From positions 1 through 20,682 of the IMG/VR virus record IMGVR_UViG_3300040815_001170: a stretch of DNA of 20,682 bases. One strand, given 5' to 3'. A model generated the notes under the pieces. It worked only from the letters and a program-made list of their open reading frames with translations. It had not been told where the DNA came from and did no database searches. Position numbers and translations under genes: made by a program. Position 1 is the stretch's first letter. Every line of letters starts with the position of its first letter. This document shows positions 8,297-15,111 of this stretch, piece by piece. The stretch is from a virus.

Positions 8297-8301
8297 TTAT
8301 A
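8296..8301 (-). promoter_or_regulatory. Candidate -10 box for the head operon
   Basis: The minus strand reads TATAAT here, about 70 bases before the ATG of the first head gene. There is no convincing -35 hexamer about 17 bases upstream (the sequence there is TAAGAA, within the 19-base repeat). It is either a weak sigma-70 promoter, one needing an activator, or a chance match in AT-rich DNA. Confidence 0.3.
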
Positions 8302-8304
8302 AAT

Positions 8305-8317
8305 AACCCCAAGGGTT
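8305..8317 (-). terminator. Short GC hairpin followed by AT-rich tail
   Basis: The minus strand AACCC-TTG-GGGTT is a 5-bp stem with a 3-base loop, followed by ATTTATAAT. The form is like small phage terminators, but the stem is short and the T-run interrupted. It lies downstream of the stronger UUCG hairpin, so it may act as a second, leaky terminator. Confidence 0.35.
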
Positions 8318-8318
8318 C

Positions 8319-8337
8319 TTCTTAAACGTCAGGTATT
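8319..8337 (-). repeat. 19-base direct repeat, copy 2
   Basis: On the minus strand this reads AATACCTGACGTTTAAGAA, identical to the copy at 8411-8429 and 92 bases downstream of it. It follows the UUCG hairpin directly. I did not see this 19-mer elsewhere in the window. The length, orientation and start 'AATAC' recall promoters of single-subunit RNA polymerases, but ungapped identity with the T7 promoter is only about half, so this is a suggestion. Confidence 0.75.
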
Positions 8338-8339
8338 GT

Positions 8340-8363
8340 GAAGAAGCCCCGAAGGGCTTCCTC
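8340..8363 (-). terminator. Stable UUCG-loop hairpin after the lysis genes
   Basis: As minus-strand RNA, GAGGAAGCCC pairs with GGGCUUCUUC (10 bp, one G-U) around a UUCG tetraloop, about 65 bases after the holin stop. This is the strongest hairpin I found. The bases after it (ACAAUACC) are not a U-tract, so it could be a phage terminator, an RNase III-type processing site, or a 3'-end stabiliser for the lysis mRNA rather than a classical intrinsic terminator. Confidence 0.6.
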
Positions 8364-8368
8364 TGAAT

Positions 8369-8397
8369 AGAGACTGTCAGATGTTTAATCTGTCTCT
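8369..8397 (-). other. Bulged stem-loop downstream of the holin gene
   Basis: The left arm AGAGAC + AGAT (with a 4-base TGTC bulge between) pairs with ATCT + GTCTCT around a GTTTA loop, giving ten pairs. It lies between the holin stop and the UUCG hairpin, so the transcript would carry two stacked hairpins. Function is unknown. RNA processing or stabilisation is plausible. Confidence 0.4.
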
Positions 8398-8410
8398 TTG
8401 TTATCTTTTA

Positions 8411-8429
8411 TTCTTAAACGTCAGGTATT
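8411..8429 (-). repeat. 19-base direct repeat, copy 1, touching the holin stop codon
   Basis: Identical to 8319-8337 on the minus strand (AATACCTGACGTTTAAGAA). Its first base is the last A of the holin TAA stop. Together the two copies bracket the pair of hairpins. They may be duplicated promoter-like or protein-binding sites, or the scar of a local duplication or cassette exchange. Confidence 0.75.
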
Positions 8430-8782
8430 TACTTTTTGCCAAAAAACTTACTAACGCCTCGCATACCAATGCTAGCACTAACAATACCTCCAAGAGAATA
8501 TTGATACCACGCTGGCATAGCTTCAAGGGCTGCAAAGCCTTGAGCAACAATAACATTACCCCAGTCACCACAAAAAGCTAAAATTAAAGGTATTGAAAAT
8601 AATAAAGTTATCCACTCGTCTTTCCATGAGTTTTGAGTAGCTTTAATTGCTTCAATATCCCAATCAATTTCACCTGTAGCTTGTTTAACTTTAATTTCTG
8701 CATTGGCTTTTTGTACAGCTACTTTACCATCTACCCACGTAGACGCTAAGCTACCTACAGCACCTATAATTTGACCTATCAT
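8429..8782 (-). CDS. Holin, three-helix (GTA-like) type
   Basis: This is a 117-residue membrane protein. It has a Gly/Ala-rich hydrophobic N-terminus (1-16), a charged helical segment (22-50), a clear membrane helix 'WITLLFSIPLILAFCG' (about 57-72) and a C-terminal hydrophobic stretch 'YSLGGIVSASIGMRG' (about 95-109), ending in a basic tail. The pattern 'SWKDEW.....IPLIL..........GF..L...P.WYQ....GIV.AS.G.RG' matches the three-membrane-segment holin family named for gene-transfer-agent release. Its ATG overlaps the endolysin stop (ATGA), so the two genes are translationally coupled. Inferred role: permeabilise the inner membrane at the end of infection so the endolysin reaches the wall. Confidence 0.8.
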   Translation of the reverse strand: MIGQIIGAVGSLASTWVDGKVAVQKANAEIKVKQATGEIDWDIEAIKATQNSWKDEWITLLFSIPLILAFCGDWGNVIVAQGFAALEAMPAWYQYSLGGIVSASIGMRGVSKFFGKK

Positions 8783-9234
8783 GAGGCTAACTCAAAGTGA
8801 GGTCCATCAATAAATGGACGTCTGTTTTGTGATCTTCGAGTATCAATGTAAGACATCATAGCAGCCTCTGCTGTACCTTTCCAATCACGGATATCAGGAA
8901 TATGCCAAGCAGCCCCCCAACGTATTGGAACACCTTCTGCAATAGCAGCCTCTTTCATGGCGTCTGCAAGATCATCATAAACATTTAGCTCCCAACAACC
9001 TTTACCGTCTACATAGGCCATAAGGTCTACAGCGTTACCGTCAAGATGTTTTGATTTTAAAGTTTGAGACTTACCTGCCGCTACTAATTTCTTTTGTTCT
9101 TCAAGTGTCCTAAGCCCGTACACAACACCAAAGTCTACTTTAGTAATTTGAATAGCCTTATGCACTACGTTAACCAAGTTATGATTAACGCCTTCTAACT
9201 TGTCTAATGATCTTTTTGAGAGTTTAAAAGACAT
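8779..9234 (-). CDS. Endolysin, M15-family L-Ala-D-Glu-type peptidase
   Basis: This 151-residue protein has the zinc-site pattern of phage T5-type peptidoglycan peptidases: 'YGLRTLEEQ..L.A.G' (about 39-54), 'SKHLDGNAVDL' giving ligands H63 and D70, and 'DGPHFEL' near the C-terminus giving catalytic-type D143 and ligand H146. In the T5 enzyme the corresponding set is H66, D73, D130 and H133. Between them is a longer insert of about 35 residues including 'RWGAAWHIPDIRDWKG'. There is no signal peptide, so it needs a holin. The start is unambiguous behind TAGGAGATAAAATG. It most likely cuts the peptide stems of Gram-negative peptidoglycan. All expected metal ligands are present. Confidence 0.92.
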   Translation of the reverse strand: MSFKLSKRSLDKLEGVNHNLVNVVHKAIQITKVDFGVVYGLRTLEEQKKLVAAGKSQTLKSKHLDGNAVDLMAYVDGKGCWELNVYDDLADAMKEAAIAEGVPIRWGAAWHIPDIRDWKGTAEAAMMSYIDTRRSQNRRPFIDGPHFELAS

Positions 9235-9242
9235 TTTATCTC

Positions 9243-9497
9243 CTATTTTGTTCCGAACTTACGGATGTAAGAGGGATCTTCATCGTAAGCTTCAGACCAT
9301 TTGTTTTCTGTAAAAGTAGCAAAATCAATTAAGTCATTACTGTCTATAATTAATACTTCAATTTCTTGCTGCATAACTTTTACTTGTGATCCTAAGTCTT
9401 GAATTGTGTGGGCTTGCTTAGAAACCCACCATACTCCTGCTGCTAATTGAATAGCCATTGCAAATACTAGTGCAACAGGAAGTTTTAAATCATTCAT
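9243..9497 (-). CDS. Inner-membrane spanin-like (Rz-type) protein
   Basis: This is an 84-residue protein. I chose the ATG at 9497, immediately after the stop of the previous gene and behind AAAGAGAAAT. The open frame extends further upstream, but that would overlap the previous gene. It has one N-terminal membrane helix (about 5-25, 'LPVALVFAMAIQLAAGVWWV') and then a polar helical region (27-50) with coiled-coil character and an acidic C-terminus. That matches inner-membrane spanins, which disrupt the outer membrane together with a lipoprotein partner. It sits between a holin-like gene and the endolysin. I found no embedded lipoprotein (o-spanin) frame, so the partner is missing or elsewhere. 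Family identity is inferred from architecture and context. Confidence 0.6.
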   Translation of the reverse strand: MNDLKLPVALVFAMAIQLAAGVWWVSKQAHTIQDLGSQVKVMQQEIEVLIIDSNDLIDFATFTENKWSEAYDEDPSYIRKFGTK

Positions 9498-9498
9498 A

Positions 9499-9711
9499 TT
9501 ATTTCTCTTTATGCTTTTCATTACCAAGCCATACAGCAAAGCAGCCTGTTAGTGCGCCCATGCACACTGAAACTAAGCCACTCTGTTGTACTGTAGGATC
9601 TGGCAATGACATATACCAATGTACTGATTGATAAGTTAAAACTGTAACAGCTAACATCATTAAACGAGGCATAATTTGCCACTGTAAAATTCTTTCCATT
9701 GCTATTGTCAT
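9499..9711 (-). CDS. Two-helix membrane protein, possible holin or antiholin
   Basis: This 70-residue protein has two predicted membrane segments: about 12-33 ('IMPRLMMLAVTVLTYQSV..') and about 44-62 ('GLVSVCMGALTGCFAVWLG'), joined by a short loop 'SLPDPTVQQS' and followed by a basic tail (NEKHKEK). Similar small proteins starting 'MERILQWQIMPRLMML' occur in marine phages. The layout fits a class II holin. Its ATG overlaps the stop of the 33-codon gene (ATGA). With a separate three-helix holin after the endolysin, one of the two may be an antiholin. A start at the internal ATG (codon 5) is possible. Confidence 0.65.
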   Translation of the reverse strand: MTIAMERILQWQIMPRLMMLAVTVLTYQSVHWYMSLPDPTVQQSGLVSVCMGALTGCFAVWLGNEKHKEK

Positions 9712-9809
9712 TTATTACTCCATTTATCTATCATCTTCTCCGAATCAGGGATGACCTTGTTTAGGACATCCCCTAGGATCGGTGCTAACACGCTCATTAA
9801 CTGTAGCAT
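9708..9809 (-). CDS. 33-residue micro-gene at the head of the lysis cassette
   Basis: A short frame starts at ATG 9809 with AAGGAA eight bases upstream, and its TGA overlaps the next gene's ATG (ATGA at 9711-9708). These two signals make it a real gene despite its size. The peptide begins MLQLMSVLAPILGDVLNKV and continues with IPDSEK and a basic, Trp-containing tail. Residues 3-20 form an amphipathic or hydrophobic helix. The phrase 'NKVIPD' resembles a segment in some three-helix holins. It could be a small membrane-active lysis peptide, a holin regulator, or a leader whose translation couples the lysis genes. No function is claimed. Confidence 0.65.
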   Translation of the reverse strand: MLQLMSVLAPILGDVLNKVIPDSEKMIDKWSNK

Positions 9810-9830
9810 ATTACTGTTCCTTATTTTTAT

Positions 9831-10817
9831 TTATGCGAAATCTGCAATCAGGTATGTTCCTGGATTTGAGTGGTAATGCGGGTAAGCTGTACTGCTACCT
9901 CCCGCTTTGTGTTTATAGCGAGTGCAAGTTATTTTTAGGTTGTCTACACCGTTTATTCGCTCAATCTGAAAACGAGGAAAAAACCAAGTAGTACCACCTC
10001 CAAAAAGACGCTTTGCGCTTGAGCTAGTATCTCCACCAATATATGGATTTGAGACATTCTGTCGCAGAGGATAAAGCTTAGTAACATTGTTCTGAAGCAC
10101 ATCATCAATGTCTGATTGTGGGACATATATGTGGTCTTTGATACGCACAGCTTTCTCTACATAACGACTGTCATAGATTGTGTTGTTGCTACCGTCTTGT
10201 ACCTTGATACCATAACTACCAGAGACTGCAGGAGGAGTAGTACCAACTACTTTATATTCTTGACCTTCTCCATCTTGCCACCAACCCTGACACCAAGCGG
10301 TAAGACCTTTGGCACTAGCATCGTGCCAGTTGAAGGGATTATAGACACTACCAAAGTGGTGAAGACCGTTGGGATTTATTTTGAAGAACACCTCATAGAA
10401 ATTTGAGGGTGTAACTCCAATGGTGTTCGGAATAGCCTTGGGCATGTCATTACCGTAAACGGTGTCTAGACTTAGCCCACTCAGGTCAGTTGCGGTGCTC
10501 CACTGCATTAGATGACTGCGTTCCGGAGAACCATGACCGTTTACGCCAAGCGACCAGCTACCAAGGTCAACCCCCGCAAAAGTCTGATAGTAAACTCTTG
10601 GGCTGCCGTAAGGACTTGTATTACCAGAAACACCAAACTCGTGGTTGTCGTTGATACCTAACGCAATGGTCATCACGCACGTATAACGCCCATCGTGGTT
10701 CATGTGATTATACACATCAGTCCAGTTCATAGTTCCACTTGATTTCTCAAAGAACAAACCTGAGCTACGGAGAACATTCTCTCCGTAGTCATTGATAAAT
10801 TCTACACCATAACTCAT
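9831..10817 (-). CDS. Tail-tip associated protein, larger paralogue
   Basis: This is a 328-residue protein. I start it at ATG 10817, which overlaps the upstream stop as TAATG and has GGAG eight bases before it. A GTG nine bases upstream is in frame but less likely. The first residues, 'MSYGVEFINDYGENVL', parallel 'MSYGFEIKNSNNQVIL' of the next gene upstream, so the two share an N-terminal module that probably anchors them to the tail tip. The rest is beta-rich with many aromatic, Gly and Asn residues. It repeats the phrase 'FGVSGNTSPYG...' and ends in a His/Tyr-rich 'YKHKAGGSSTAYPHYHSN' (about 302-319), which could bind metal or carbohydrate. Probably a distal receptor-binding or accessory fibre protein. 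I do not recognise a named family. Confidence 0.7.
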   Translation of the reverse strand: MSYGVEFINDYGENVLRSSGLFFEKSSGTMNWTDVYNHMNHDGRYTCVMTIALGINDNHEFGVSGNTSPYGSPRVYYQTFAGVDLGSWSLGVNGHGSPERSHLMQWSTATDLSGLSLDTVYGNDMPKAIPNTIGVTPSNFYEVFFKINPNGLHHFGSVYNPFNWHDASAKGLTAWCQGWWQDGEGQEYKVVGTTPPAVSGSYGIKVQDGSNNTIYDSRYVEKAVRIKDHIYVPQSDIDDVLQNNVTKLYPLRQNVSNPYIGGDTSSSAKRLFGGGTTWFFPRFQIERINGVDNLKITCTRYKHKAGGSSTAYPHYHSNPGTYLIADFA

Positions 10818-11284
10818 TACGCCCACTCCAAGAAAACTACTTCACTGTTTCCAAAGTCGTAGCTCGCCCTACTTGTAGAATAGTGTTCTGAGTTCATTGG
10901 ACCTGGATGGGTAAAAGTCATTTGTTTAGTGCTGTTGTTCCAAGCAAGGGTAGGCGTCCACATAGCACCTGCGCCACCAAATCTACGAGGGCTGGTGTGG
11001 AAGTTGTGGTTTGCATTAGTTACGCTATCTAAAACATTTGGAGTAATTCCCAAGTGCTCATAGTCTTTAGTGCTCATGTGCGCTCTTACGTAGTAGCTAC
11101 CTCGTGTGCTATCAAAGTTTGGTACCGAGAAAATGTAAGGGGTGTTTGTATGGGTAGTATAGAAGCTACCAGCGATACAAGCACTGTACGCCACATACTC
11201 TACGTGAATGACACGCATAGTAGTATCCGAATTGTCTAGAATAACTTGATTGTTTGAATTTTTTATTTCAAATCCGTAAGACAT
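10817..11284 (-). CDS. Tail-tip associated protein, smaller paralogue
   Basis: This 155-residue protein lies directly downstream of the J-like tip gene, separated by two bases. It opens 'MSYGFEIKNSNNQVILDNSD', the same pattern as its downstream neighbour. It is beta-rich with aromatic and His residues, has no signal peptide, and has 'RRFGGAGAMWTPTLAWNNSTKQMTFTH' near residues 100-126, a surface-exposed beta-sheet style. Small proteins with this opening commonly follow the host-specificity protein in marine phages, where they may cap the tip or bind receptors. Its stop overlaps the next start (TAATG), so the pair is co-translated. Function is inferred from position. Confidence 0.7.
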   Translation of the reverse strand: MSYGFEIKNSNNQVILDNSDTTMRVIHVEYVAYSACIAGSFYTTHTNTPYIFSVPNFDSTRGSYYVRAHMSTKDYEHLGITPNVLDSVTNANHNFHTSPRRFGGAGAMWTPTLAWNNSTKQMTFTHPGPMNSEHYSTSRASYDFGNSEVVFLEWA

Positions 11285-11286
11285 AA

Positions 11287-14200
11287 TTATAATAATCCTA
11301 TTGTTACACGGGCAACATTATTAGCATCAAAAACTTGTATTTTATTATCTTTTAAAACTAATCGTTCTCCTGTAGCAGCGCTACTAAGAGTACCAATAGT
11401 CATACCAAAAGTACTTATTTCTGTAGAATTTAATTTGTCAGAAGTAATAGTGCTTCCTTGAATTGCATCTGCAGTAACTGTTCCATTAACTAGTAAACTG
11501 CCATCAATAAATTCTGCTTGTTCTGTCCAACCATTATTTGCATTATTTCTTAAATAACCTACTGCTTCATCATTGCTGTTAACTACTATTAGCCTATCTG
11601 CTGCGGTAACAGAAAGACCAGTCGCCGTTGAAAAATAACTATTTAAAACTGTATTACTTAATCCAGTAACAGAGTTAGTATTTCCTGTTTCATATCTCCA
11701 CCAACCAGCACCTCTAGCTCCATTAACTCCAGGATCACCTTTATTATTATTTAAAATAATATTTAAAGTTGCAGAACCAATAGAAGTGATATTATTATGT
11801 GAGTAAGTTACAAGAATAGTGGCATTTTGACCAGACACATTTTTTGAAGCTGAAAGCCTACTGACATTTAACTCATCAGAAATATCAGCATCTCTTGTGG
11901 TTAAAGTTCCCCAACTGTCTGCTGATCGTGCTAATCTATATCTTCGTTTTGCAACTGTAGTAGACCCTTGTCTAAACTCAAAATCAACATCAATATGATT
12001 TGCTGAGTAAGTACCTGCTTCTTGATCTTTAGTAATACTAAAAGTTGTTACCGGATCTGGATCTGCATAAATTGCATCAACACCATCTTCAACTGTAAAA
12101 GTATTAGTTGTACTATCATCGTAAGTAACAGTTACAGTAGTTCCTGATTTAGATACTGAAGCAATTCCATTACCATCATCACCATCAATACCATCATCAA
12201 TTGTGCTAGTTGTACCATCATCATAAGTAATAGTAAGTTGATTACCAACTTTTGAAACATTACTTACTCCATTAACTGTAAAAGTATCAGTACTACTATC
12301 ATCATAAGTAACAGTAACAGTTTGATTTGTTTTTGATACAGAAGAAATCCCTACACCATCAGCAATAATATTTAAAGGTGCAGAAGCAACAGATGTAACT
12401 CCACTATGAGAATAGGTAACAGTTAGTAAAGCAGAAGTTCCAGAGATAGAAATACTAGGAGTTAATCTACTTACATTTGTTTCATCAGCAATATCGCCGT
12501 CTCTAGTAGTTATAGTAGAATCCCAAGTATTACTAGATCTAGCAACTCTATACCTTCTTTTTGCTACTACGGTTCCGGCTTGATTAAAAGTAAAATCAAC
12601 ATCAATATGGTTTGCAGAATAGCTTCCTGATCCTGTTTTAGAAATATTTGAAACAGTAACATAATCAGGATCACCTTGAATAGAGTCTACACCATCTTCA
12701 ACTGTAAAAGTATTAGTGGTACTATCATCATAAGTAACAGTTACAGTAGTGCCAGACTTAGTAACACTATTAATTCCATTGCCATCTGTGCCATCCGTAA
12801 GTGTACTAGTGCTTCCATCATCATAAGTAATAGTTAAAACACCATTTACTTTATTAACAGAGGCTACTCCGTTTACAATAAAGGTATCGGTAGTTCCATC
12901 AGTATAATTAATAGTAACATCATCACCTGATTTTGATATGCTCCCAATACTTATCCCTACAAACCTAGAAAAAGTAAGACCTGAACGGATTGGCAAAGTA
13001 GGTAAGTCACTATCATAATTTTTAAAGGCAACAAATTCATTAGAGCCTTTAGTATAACTTTGAGTATTAGTTGCTAAGTTATTATTATTAGCGTAAATAA
13101 CAGCTACTTTTTCTACAGTTTTAAGTTGAATTGTTTTGTTTTCTACTATAACTCTTTCTGATAAAAGACCAGTAATATTTCTAGATCTAATTGAAAAATC
13201 ATAAACTCCTGTTTTAAGTCCTGTTATATCAAAACTAGTATTAAATGTTTTACCTAATTCATAATAATTTAAACCATTATCTGGTGAAATTTCAATAATA
13301 TACTCGTTTACTGAGGCATCATTTGCAGCTACCCAATTTAATTTTCCACTAGCTGTTCCTATATTGTTGCTTGAATCTAAAGTAAAAGTTCCTGAAGTTG
13401 GTGGCTCAACTTTAAAGTCAAAATTTGGTTTAACAATGTAGTCTAAATCATTCGGCACATTCCATGCTAGTACACTAAAGTCAAACTTATAAGCAGAAAT
13501 TTCTACTGAAAAATCAGTATTAACTTTAATAGATTCTACTCGATATAACTCATTGGTTATGCTCATTGTAGGCATACTAACTTTAATTAAATCTCCAGGC
13601 TCTACAGTAAGTCCTTCTTTGTTAACACTAAAATTTAATGTATAAAGCGCTCTAGATTTTCTTACTTGTTGTTCTGCTAAAGCTTGTGCATGATACTTAC
13701 TAGTAACTCCATCACCTTGTAAAGAAGTTGTTAAAGGTTGATTATTGTCTTCCGATAAATAAGTTTGATGAACGCTACTATTTGTAGGAGGCCAAGTAAA
13801 AGTATCATCTTTAAAGTTTTCAAACTCGTTATCAAAGCTAACTGTTACTTGATTAAATCTATCTTGAGCTTTTGGGAATACTAACTTAACAGATTCACGT
13901 ACTATATTGTCTTCATTAAACGTATGAGTAACTAAAGCATCTTGTTGAGCTTGTGTTTGAGGATAAGACAAAATAAGTTTATACTTACCTTGAGGAGTCC
14001 AAACAAGATCAGACAATCCCATTGTATTAAGAATACGTTCAATATTATTTCGAATAGTTTCTTCAGTACTTAAAGTAATATTACACTCATAAAGAGGAAT
14101 AGTATCTGTAGCCGGAGCAGTAGTTAAGGTATAACTTGCAGTAATATTCGGCGCAGAACCTGATTGAGTCTGAGTATATAGGTTATCATTAGTTTCATCA

Positions 14201-15111
14201 TAATACAAATACCCAGCCATATAAGGCTCAATCTCTGTTGTAGGAAAATCAGCCTGAGAAGTATAAGAAAATATAGGTTTTACATCATTAACTTCACCAC
14301 CAATAGTAGCGCCTGTTAAAACAGGAGTATCACAAATATCTGCTGCATTATAAAAAGATTCTAAATCTACATCATTAGCAGTTAACCCTCTACCGAAGTC
14401 ATCATTTAATAAATAGTCTAACAAACATAAAGCGGGGTTATTAGAATAAGTATAACTAGAATTTAAAGAGTAAGTATAGTTGGGGCTTGATCCGCTACGA
14501 GTAATAGCTCTTACTTTACGACCTTTAACAATATAAGCCATAGAAGGGATACCACTATACTGTGGTTCATCTCTATTTAGTTTAAAAAAGTTATTAACGT
14601 AAGCACAACCTGTAAACTTATTAGTATTAGGAAATCCAAAAGCAGTAGCAGAAGCGTCTGCTGTTCCACCATCTTTGTGTATTAAAAATCTATGATTAAA
14701 AGAAGATTTGTTTTCTTTCATCTCTTTAGTGTAACCACGATAGTCAATTTCATTAACTAGAATATGTTTTACACTTTCAATTCCACCGTGGCATAAAGCT
14801 GTTTGAACACCAAGAAATTCATTTTTAGAACCTGATTGTGCTCCGCTTCCAAATTCAGTAAATAATACTTCATCAGCATTTTCAGTTACGCTTGGATAAC
14901 TAGAGCTTACTTTATAACTACAATGAATACCCCCTAATCTTTGTTTTCCATAAACAACAGGCAAAGGTGCAGAAGTTCCAGAAACAGTAAACTTTTGGCC
15001 TTTACGGGCTTCCGCTGCTGCCTCCATTTTCTTTTTCATTTTTTCTTGTTGTTTTATTTGATATGCTGAAGAAACTAATGTAATAACAGCATAAACAATC
15101 ATTTCACCCAT
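11287..15111 (-). CDS. J-like tail-tip / host-specificity protein
   Basis: This is a 1274-residue protein. A short hydrophobic N-terminus and a Lys/Glu-rich helix (1-38) lead to 'SGTSAPLPVVYGKQRLGG' (about 44-61), the hallmark opening of lambda J-type tip proteins. The hub region (60-560) contains beta domains like baseplate-hub proteins ('EPGDLIKVSMP', about 510). A fibronectin-III-like domain spans about 565-655. Then comes a tandem pair of 203-residue modules made of 'VTVTYDDSTTNTFTV' strands plus a larger 'SANHIDVDF..AKRRYR.ARS' domain (about 720-1120). A short collagen-like stretch 'GDPGVNGARGAGWW' sits near 1124, and a J-type tail follows: 'FIDGSLLVNGTVTADAI' with a closing beta domain. 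It forms the tip of the tail and probably contacts the host receptor. Its ATG overlaps the upstream stop (TAATG). Confidence 0.85.
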   Translation of the reverse strand: MGEMIVYAVITLVSSAYQIKQQEKMKKKMEAAAEARKGQKFTVSGTSAPLPVVYGKQRLGGIHCSYKVSSSYPSVTENADEVLFTEFGSGAQSGSKNEFLGVQTALCHGGIESVKHILVNEIDYRGYTKEMKENKSSFNHRFLIHKDGGTADASATAFGFPNTNKFTGCAYVNNFFKLNRDEPQYSGIPSMAYIVKGRKVRAITRSGSSPNYTYSLNSSYTYSNNPALCLLDYLLNDDFGRGLTANDVDLESFYNAADICDTPVLTGATIGGEVNDVKPIFSYTSQADFPTTEIEPYMAGYLYYDETNDNLYTQTQSGSAPNITASYTLTTAPATDTIPLYECNITLSTEETIRNNIERILNTMGLSDLVWTPQGKYKLILSYPQTQAQQDALVTHTFNEDNIVRESVKLVFPKAQDRFNQVTVSFDNEFENFKDDTFTWPPTNSSVHQTYLSEDNNQPLTTSLQGDGVTSKYHAQALAEQQVRKSRALYTLNFSVNKEGLTVEPGDLIKVSMPTMSITNELYRVESIKVNTDFSVEISAYKFDFSVLAWNVPNDLDYIVKPNFDFKVEPPTSGTFTLDSSNNIGTASGKLNWVAANDASVNEYIIEISPDNGLNYYELGKTFNTSFDITGLKTGVYDFSIRSRNITGLLSERVIVENKTIQLKTVEKVAVIYANNNNLATNTQSYTKGSNEFVAFKNYDSDLPTLPIRSGLTFSRFVGISIGSISKSGDDVTINYTDGTTDTFIVNGVASVNKVNGVLTITYDDGSTSTLTDGTDGNGINSVTKSGTTVTVTYDDSTTNTFTVEDGVDSIQGDPDYVTVSNISKTGSGSYSANHIDVDFTFNQAGTVVAKRRYRVARSSNTWDSTITTRDGDIADETNVSRLTPSISISGTSALLTVTYSHSGVTSVASAPLNIIADGVGISSVSKTNQTVTVTYDDSSTDTFTVNGVSNVSKVGNQLTITYDDGTTSTIDDGIDGDDGNGIASVSKSGTTVTVTYDDSTTNTFTVEDGVDAIYADPDPVTTFSITKDQEAGTYSANHIDVDFEFRQGSTTVAKRRYRLARSADSWGTLTTRDADISDELNVSRLSASKNVSGQNATILVTYSHNNITSIGSATLNIILNNNKGDPGVNGARGAGWWRYETGNTNSVTGLSNTVLNSYFSTATGLSVTAADRLIVVNSNDEAVGYLRNNANNGWTEQAEFIDGSLLVNGTVTADAIQGSTITSDKLNSTEISTFGMTIGTLSSAATGERLVLKDNKIQVFDANNVARVTIGLL
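11745..12960 (-). repeat. Two tandem copies of a ~609-base (203-codon) module inside the tail-tip gene
   Basis: The 10-mer CACCATCTTC and its long flanking sequence recur at 12081 and 12690, exactly 609 bases apart, which is in frame. Each copy encodes three short 'SVSK.GTTVTVTYDDST' units followed by one larger domain with 'SANHIDVDF', 'VAKRRYR' and 'TTRD.DI.DE.NVSRL'. The two copies differ in spelling and in some residues, so the duplication is not very recent. Borders are approximate. Confidence 0.85.

Larger units (their letters stand above)
8229..8428 (-). promoter_or_regulatory. 200-base non-coding hub between the lysis and head operons
   Basis: This is the largest stretch without a gene in the window. 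Read on the minus strand it holds, in order: a 19-base repeat at the holin stop, a bulged hairpin (8369-8397), a 10-bp UUCG-loop hairpin (8340-8363), the second copy of the repeat, a short GC-rich hairpin (8305-8317), a TATAAT hexamer (8296-8301), a 16-base perfect palindrome (8281-8296) and an AT-rich leader before the ATG at 8228. I see no open frame in it. The arrangement fits 'end one operon, start the next': it probably terminates lysis-gene transcripts and starts or controls head-gene transcripts. Confidence 0.6.

Noticed and set aside
8229-8428. tRNA or riboswitch in the non-coding hub
   Set aside because: No cloverleaf, acceptor/CCA-like end or T-loop sequence is present; the structures are simple hairpins.
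9498-9539. Longer start for the spanin-like gene
   Set aside because: It overlaps the coding end of the two-helix gene; ATG 9497 follows that stop directly and puts the membrane helix at the N-terminus.
10818-10826. GTG start at 10826 for the larger tip-distal protein
   Set aside because: The ATG at 10817 gives the TAATG overlap, correct GGAG spacing and the MSYG opening shared with its neighbour.
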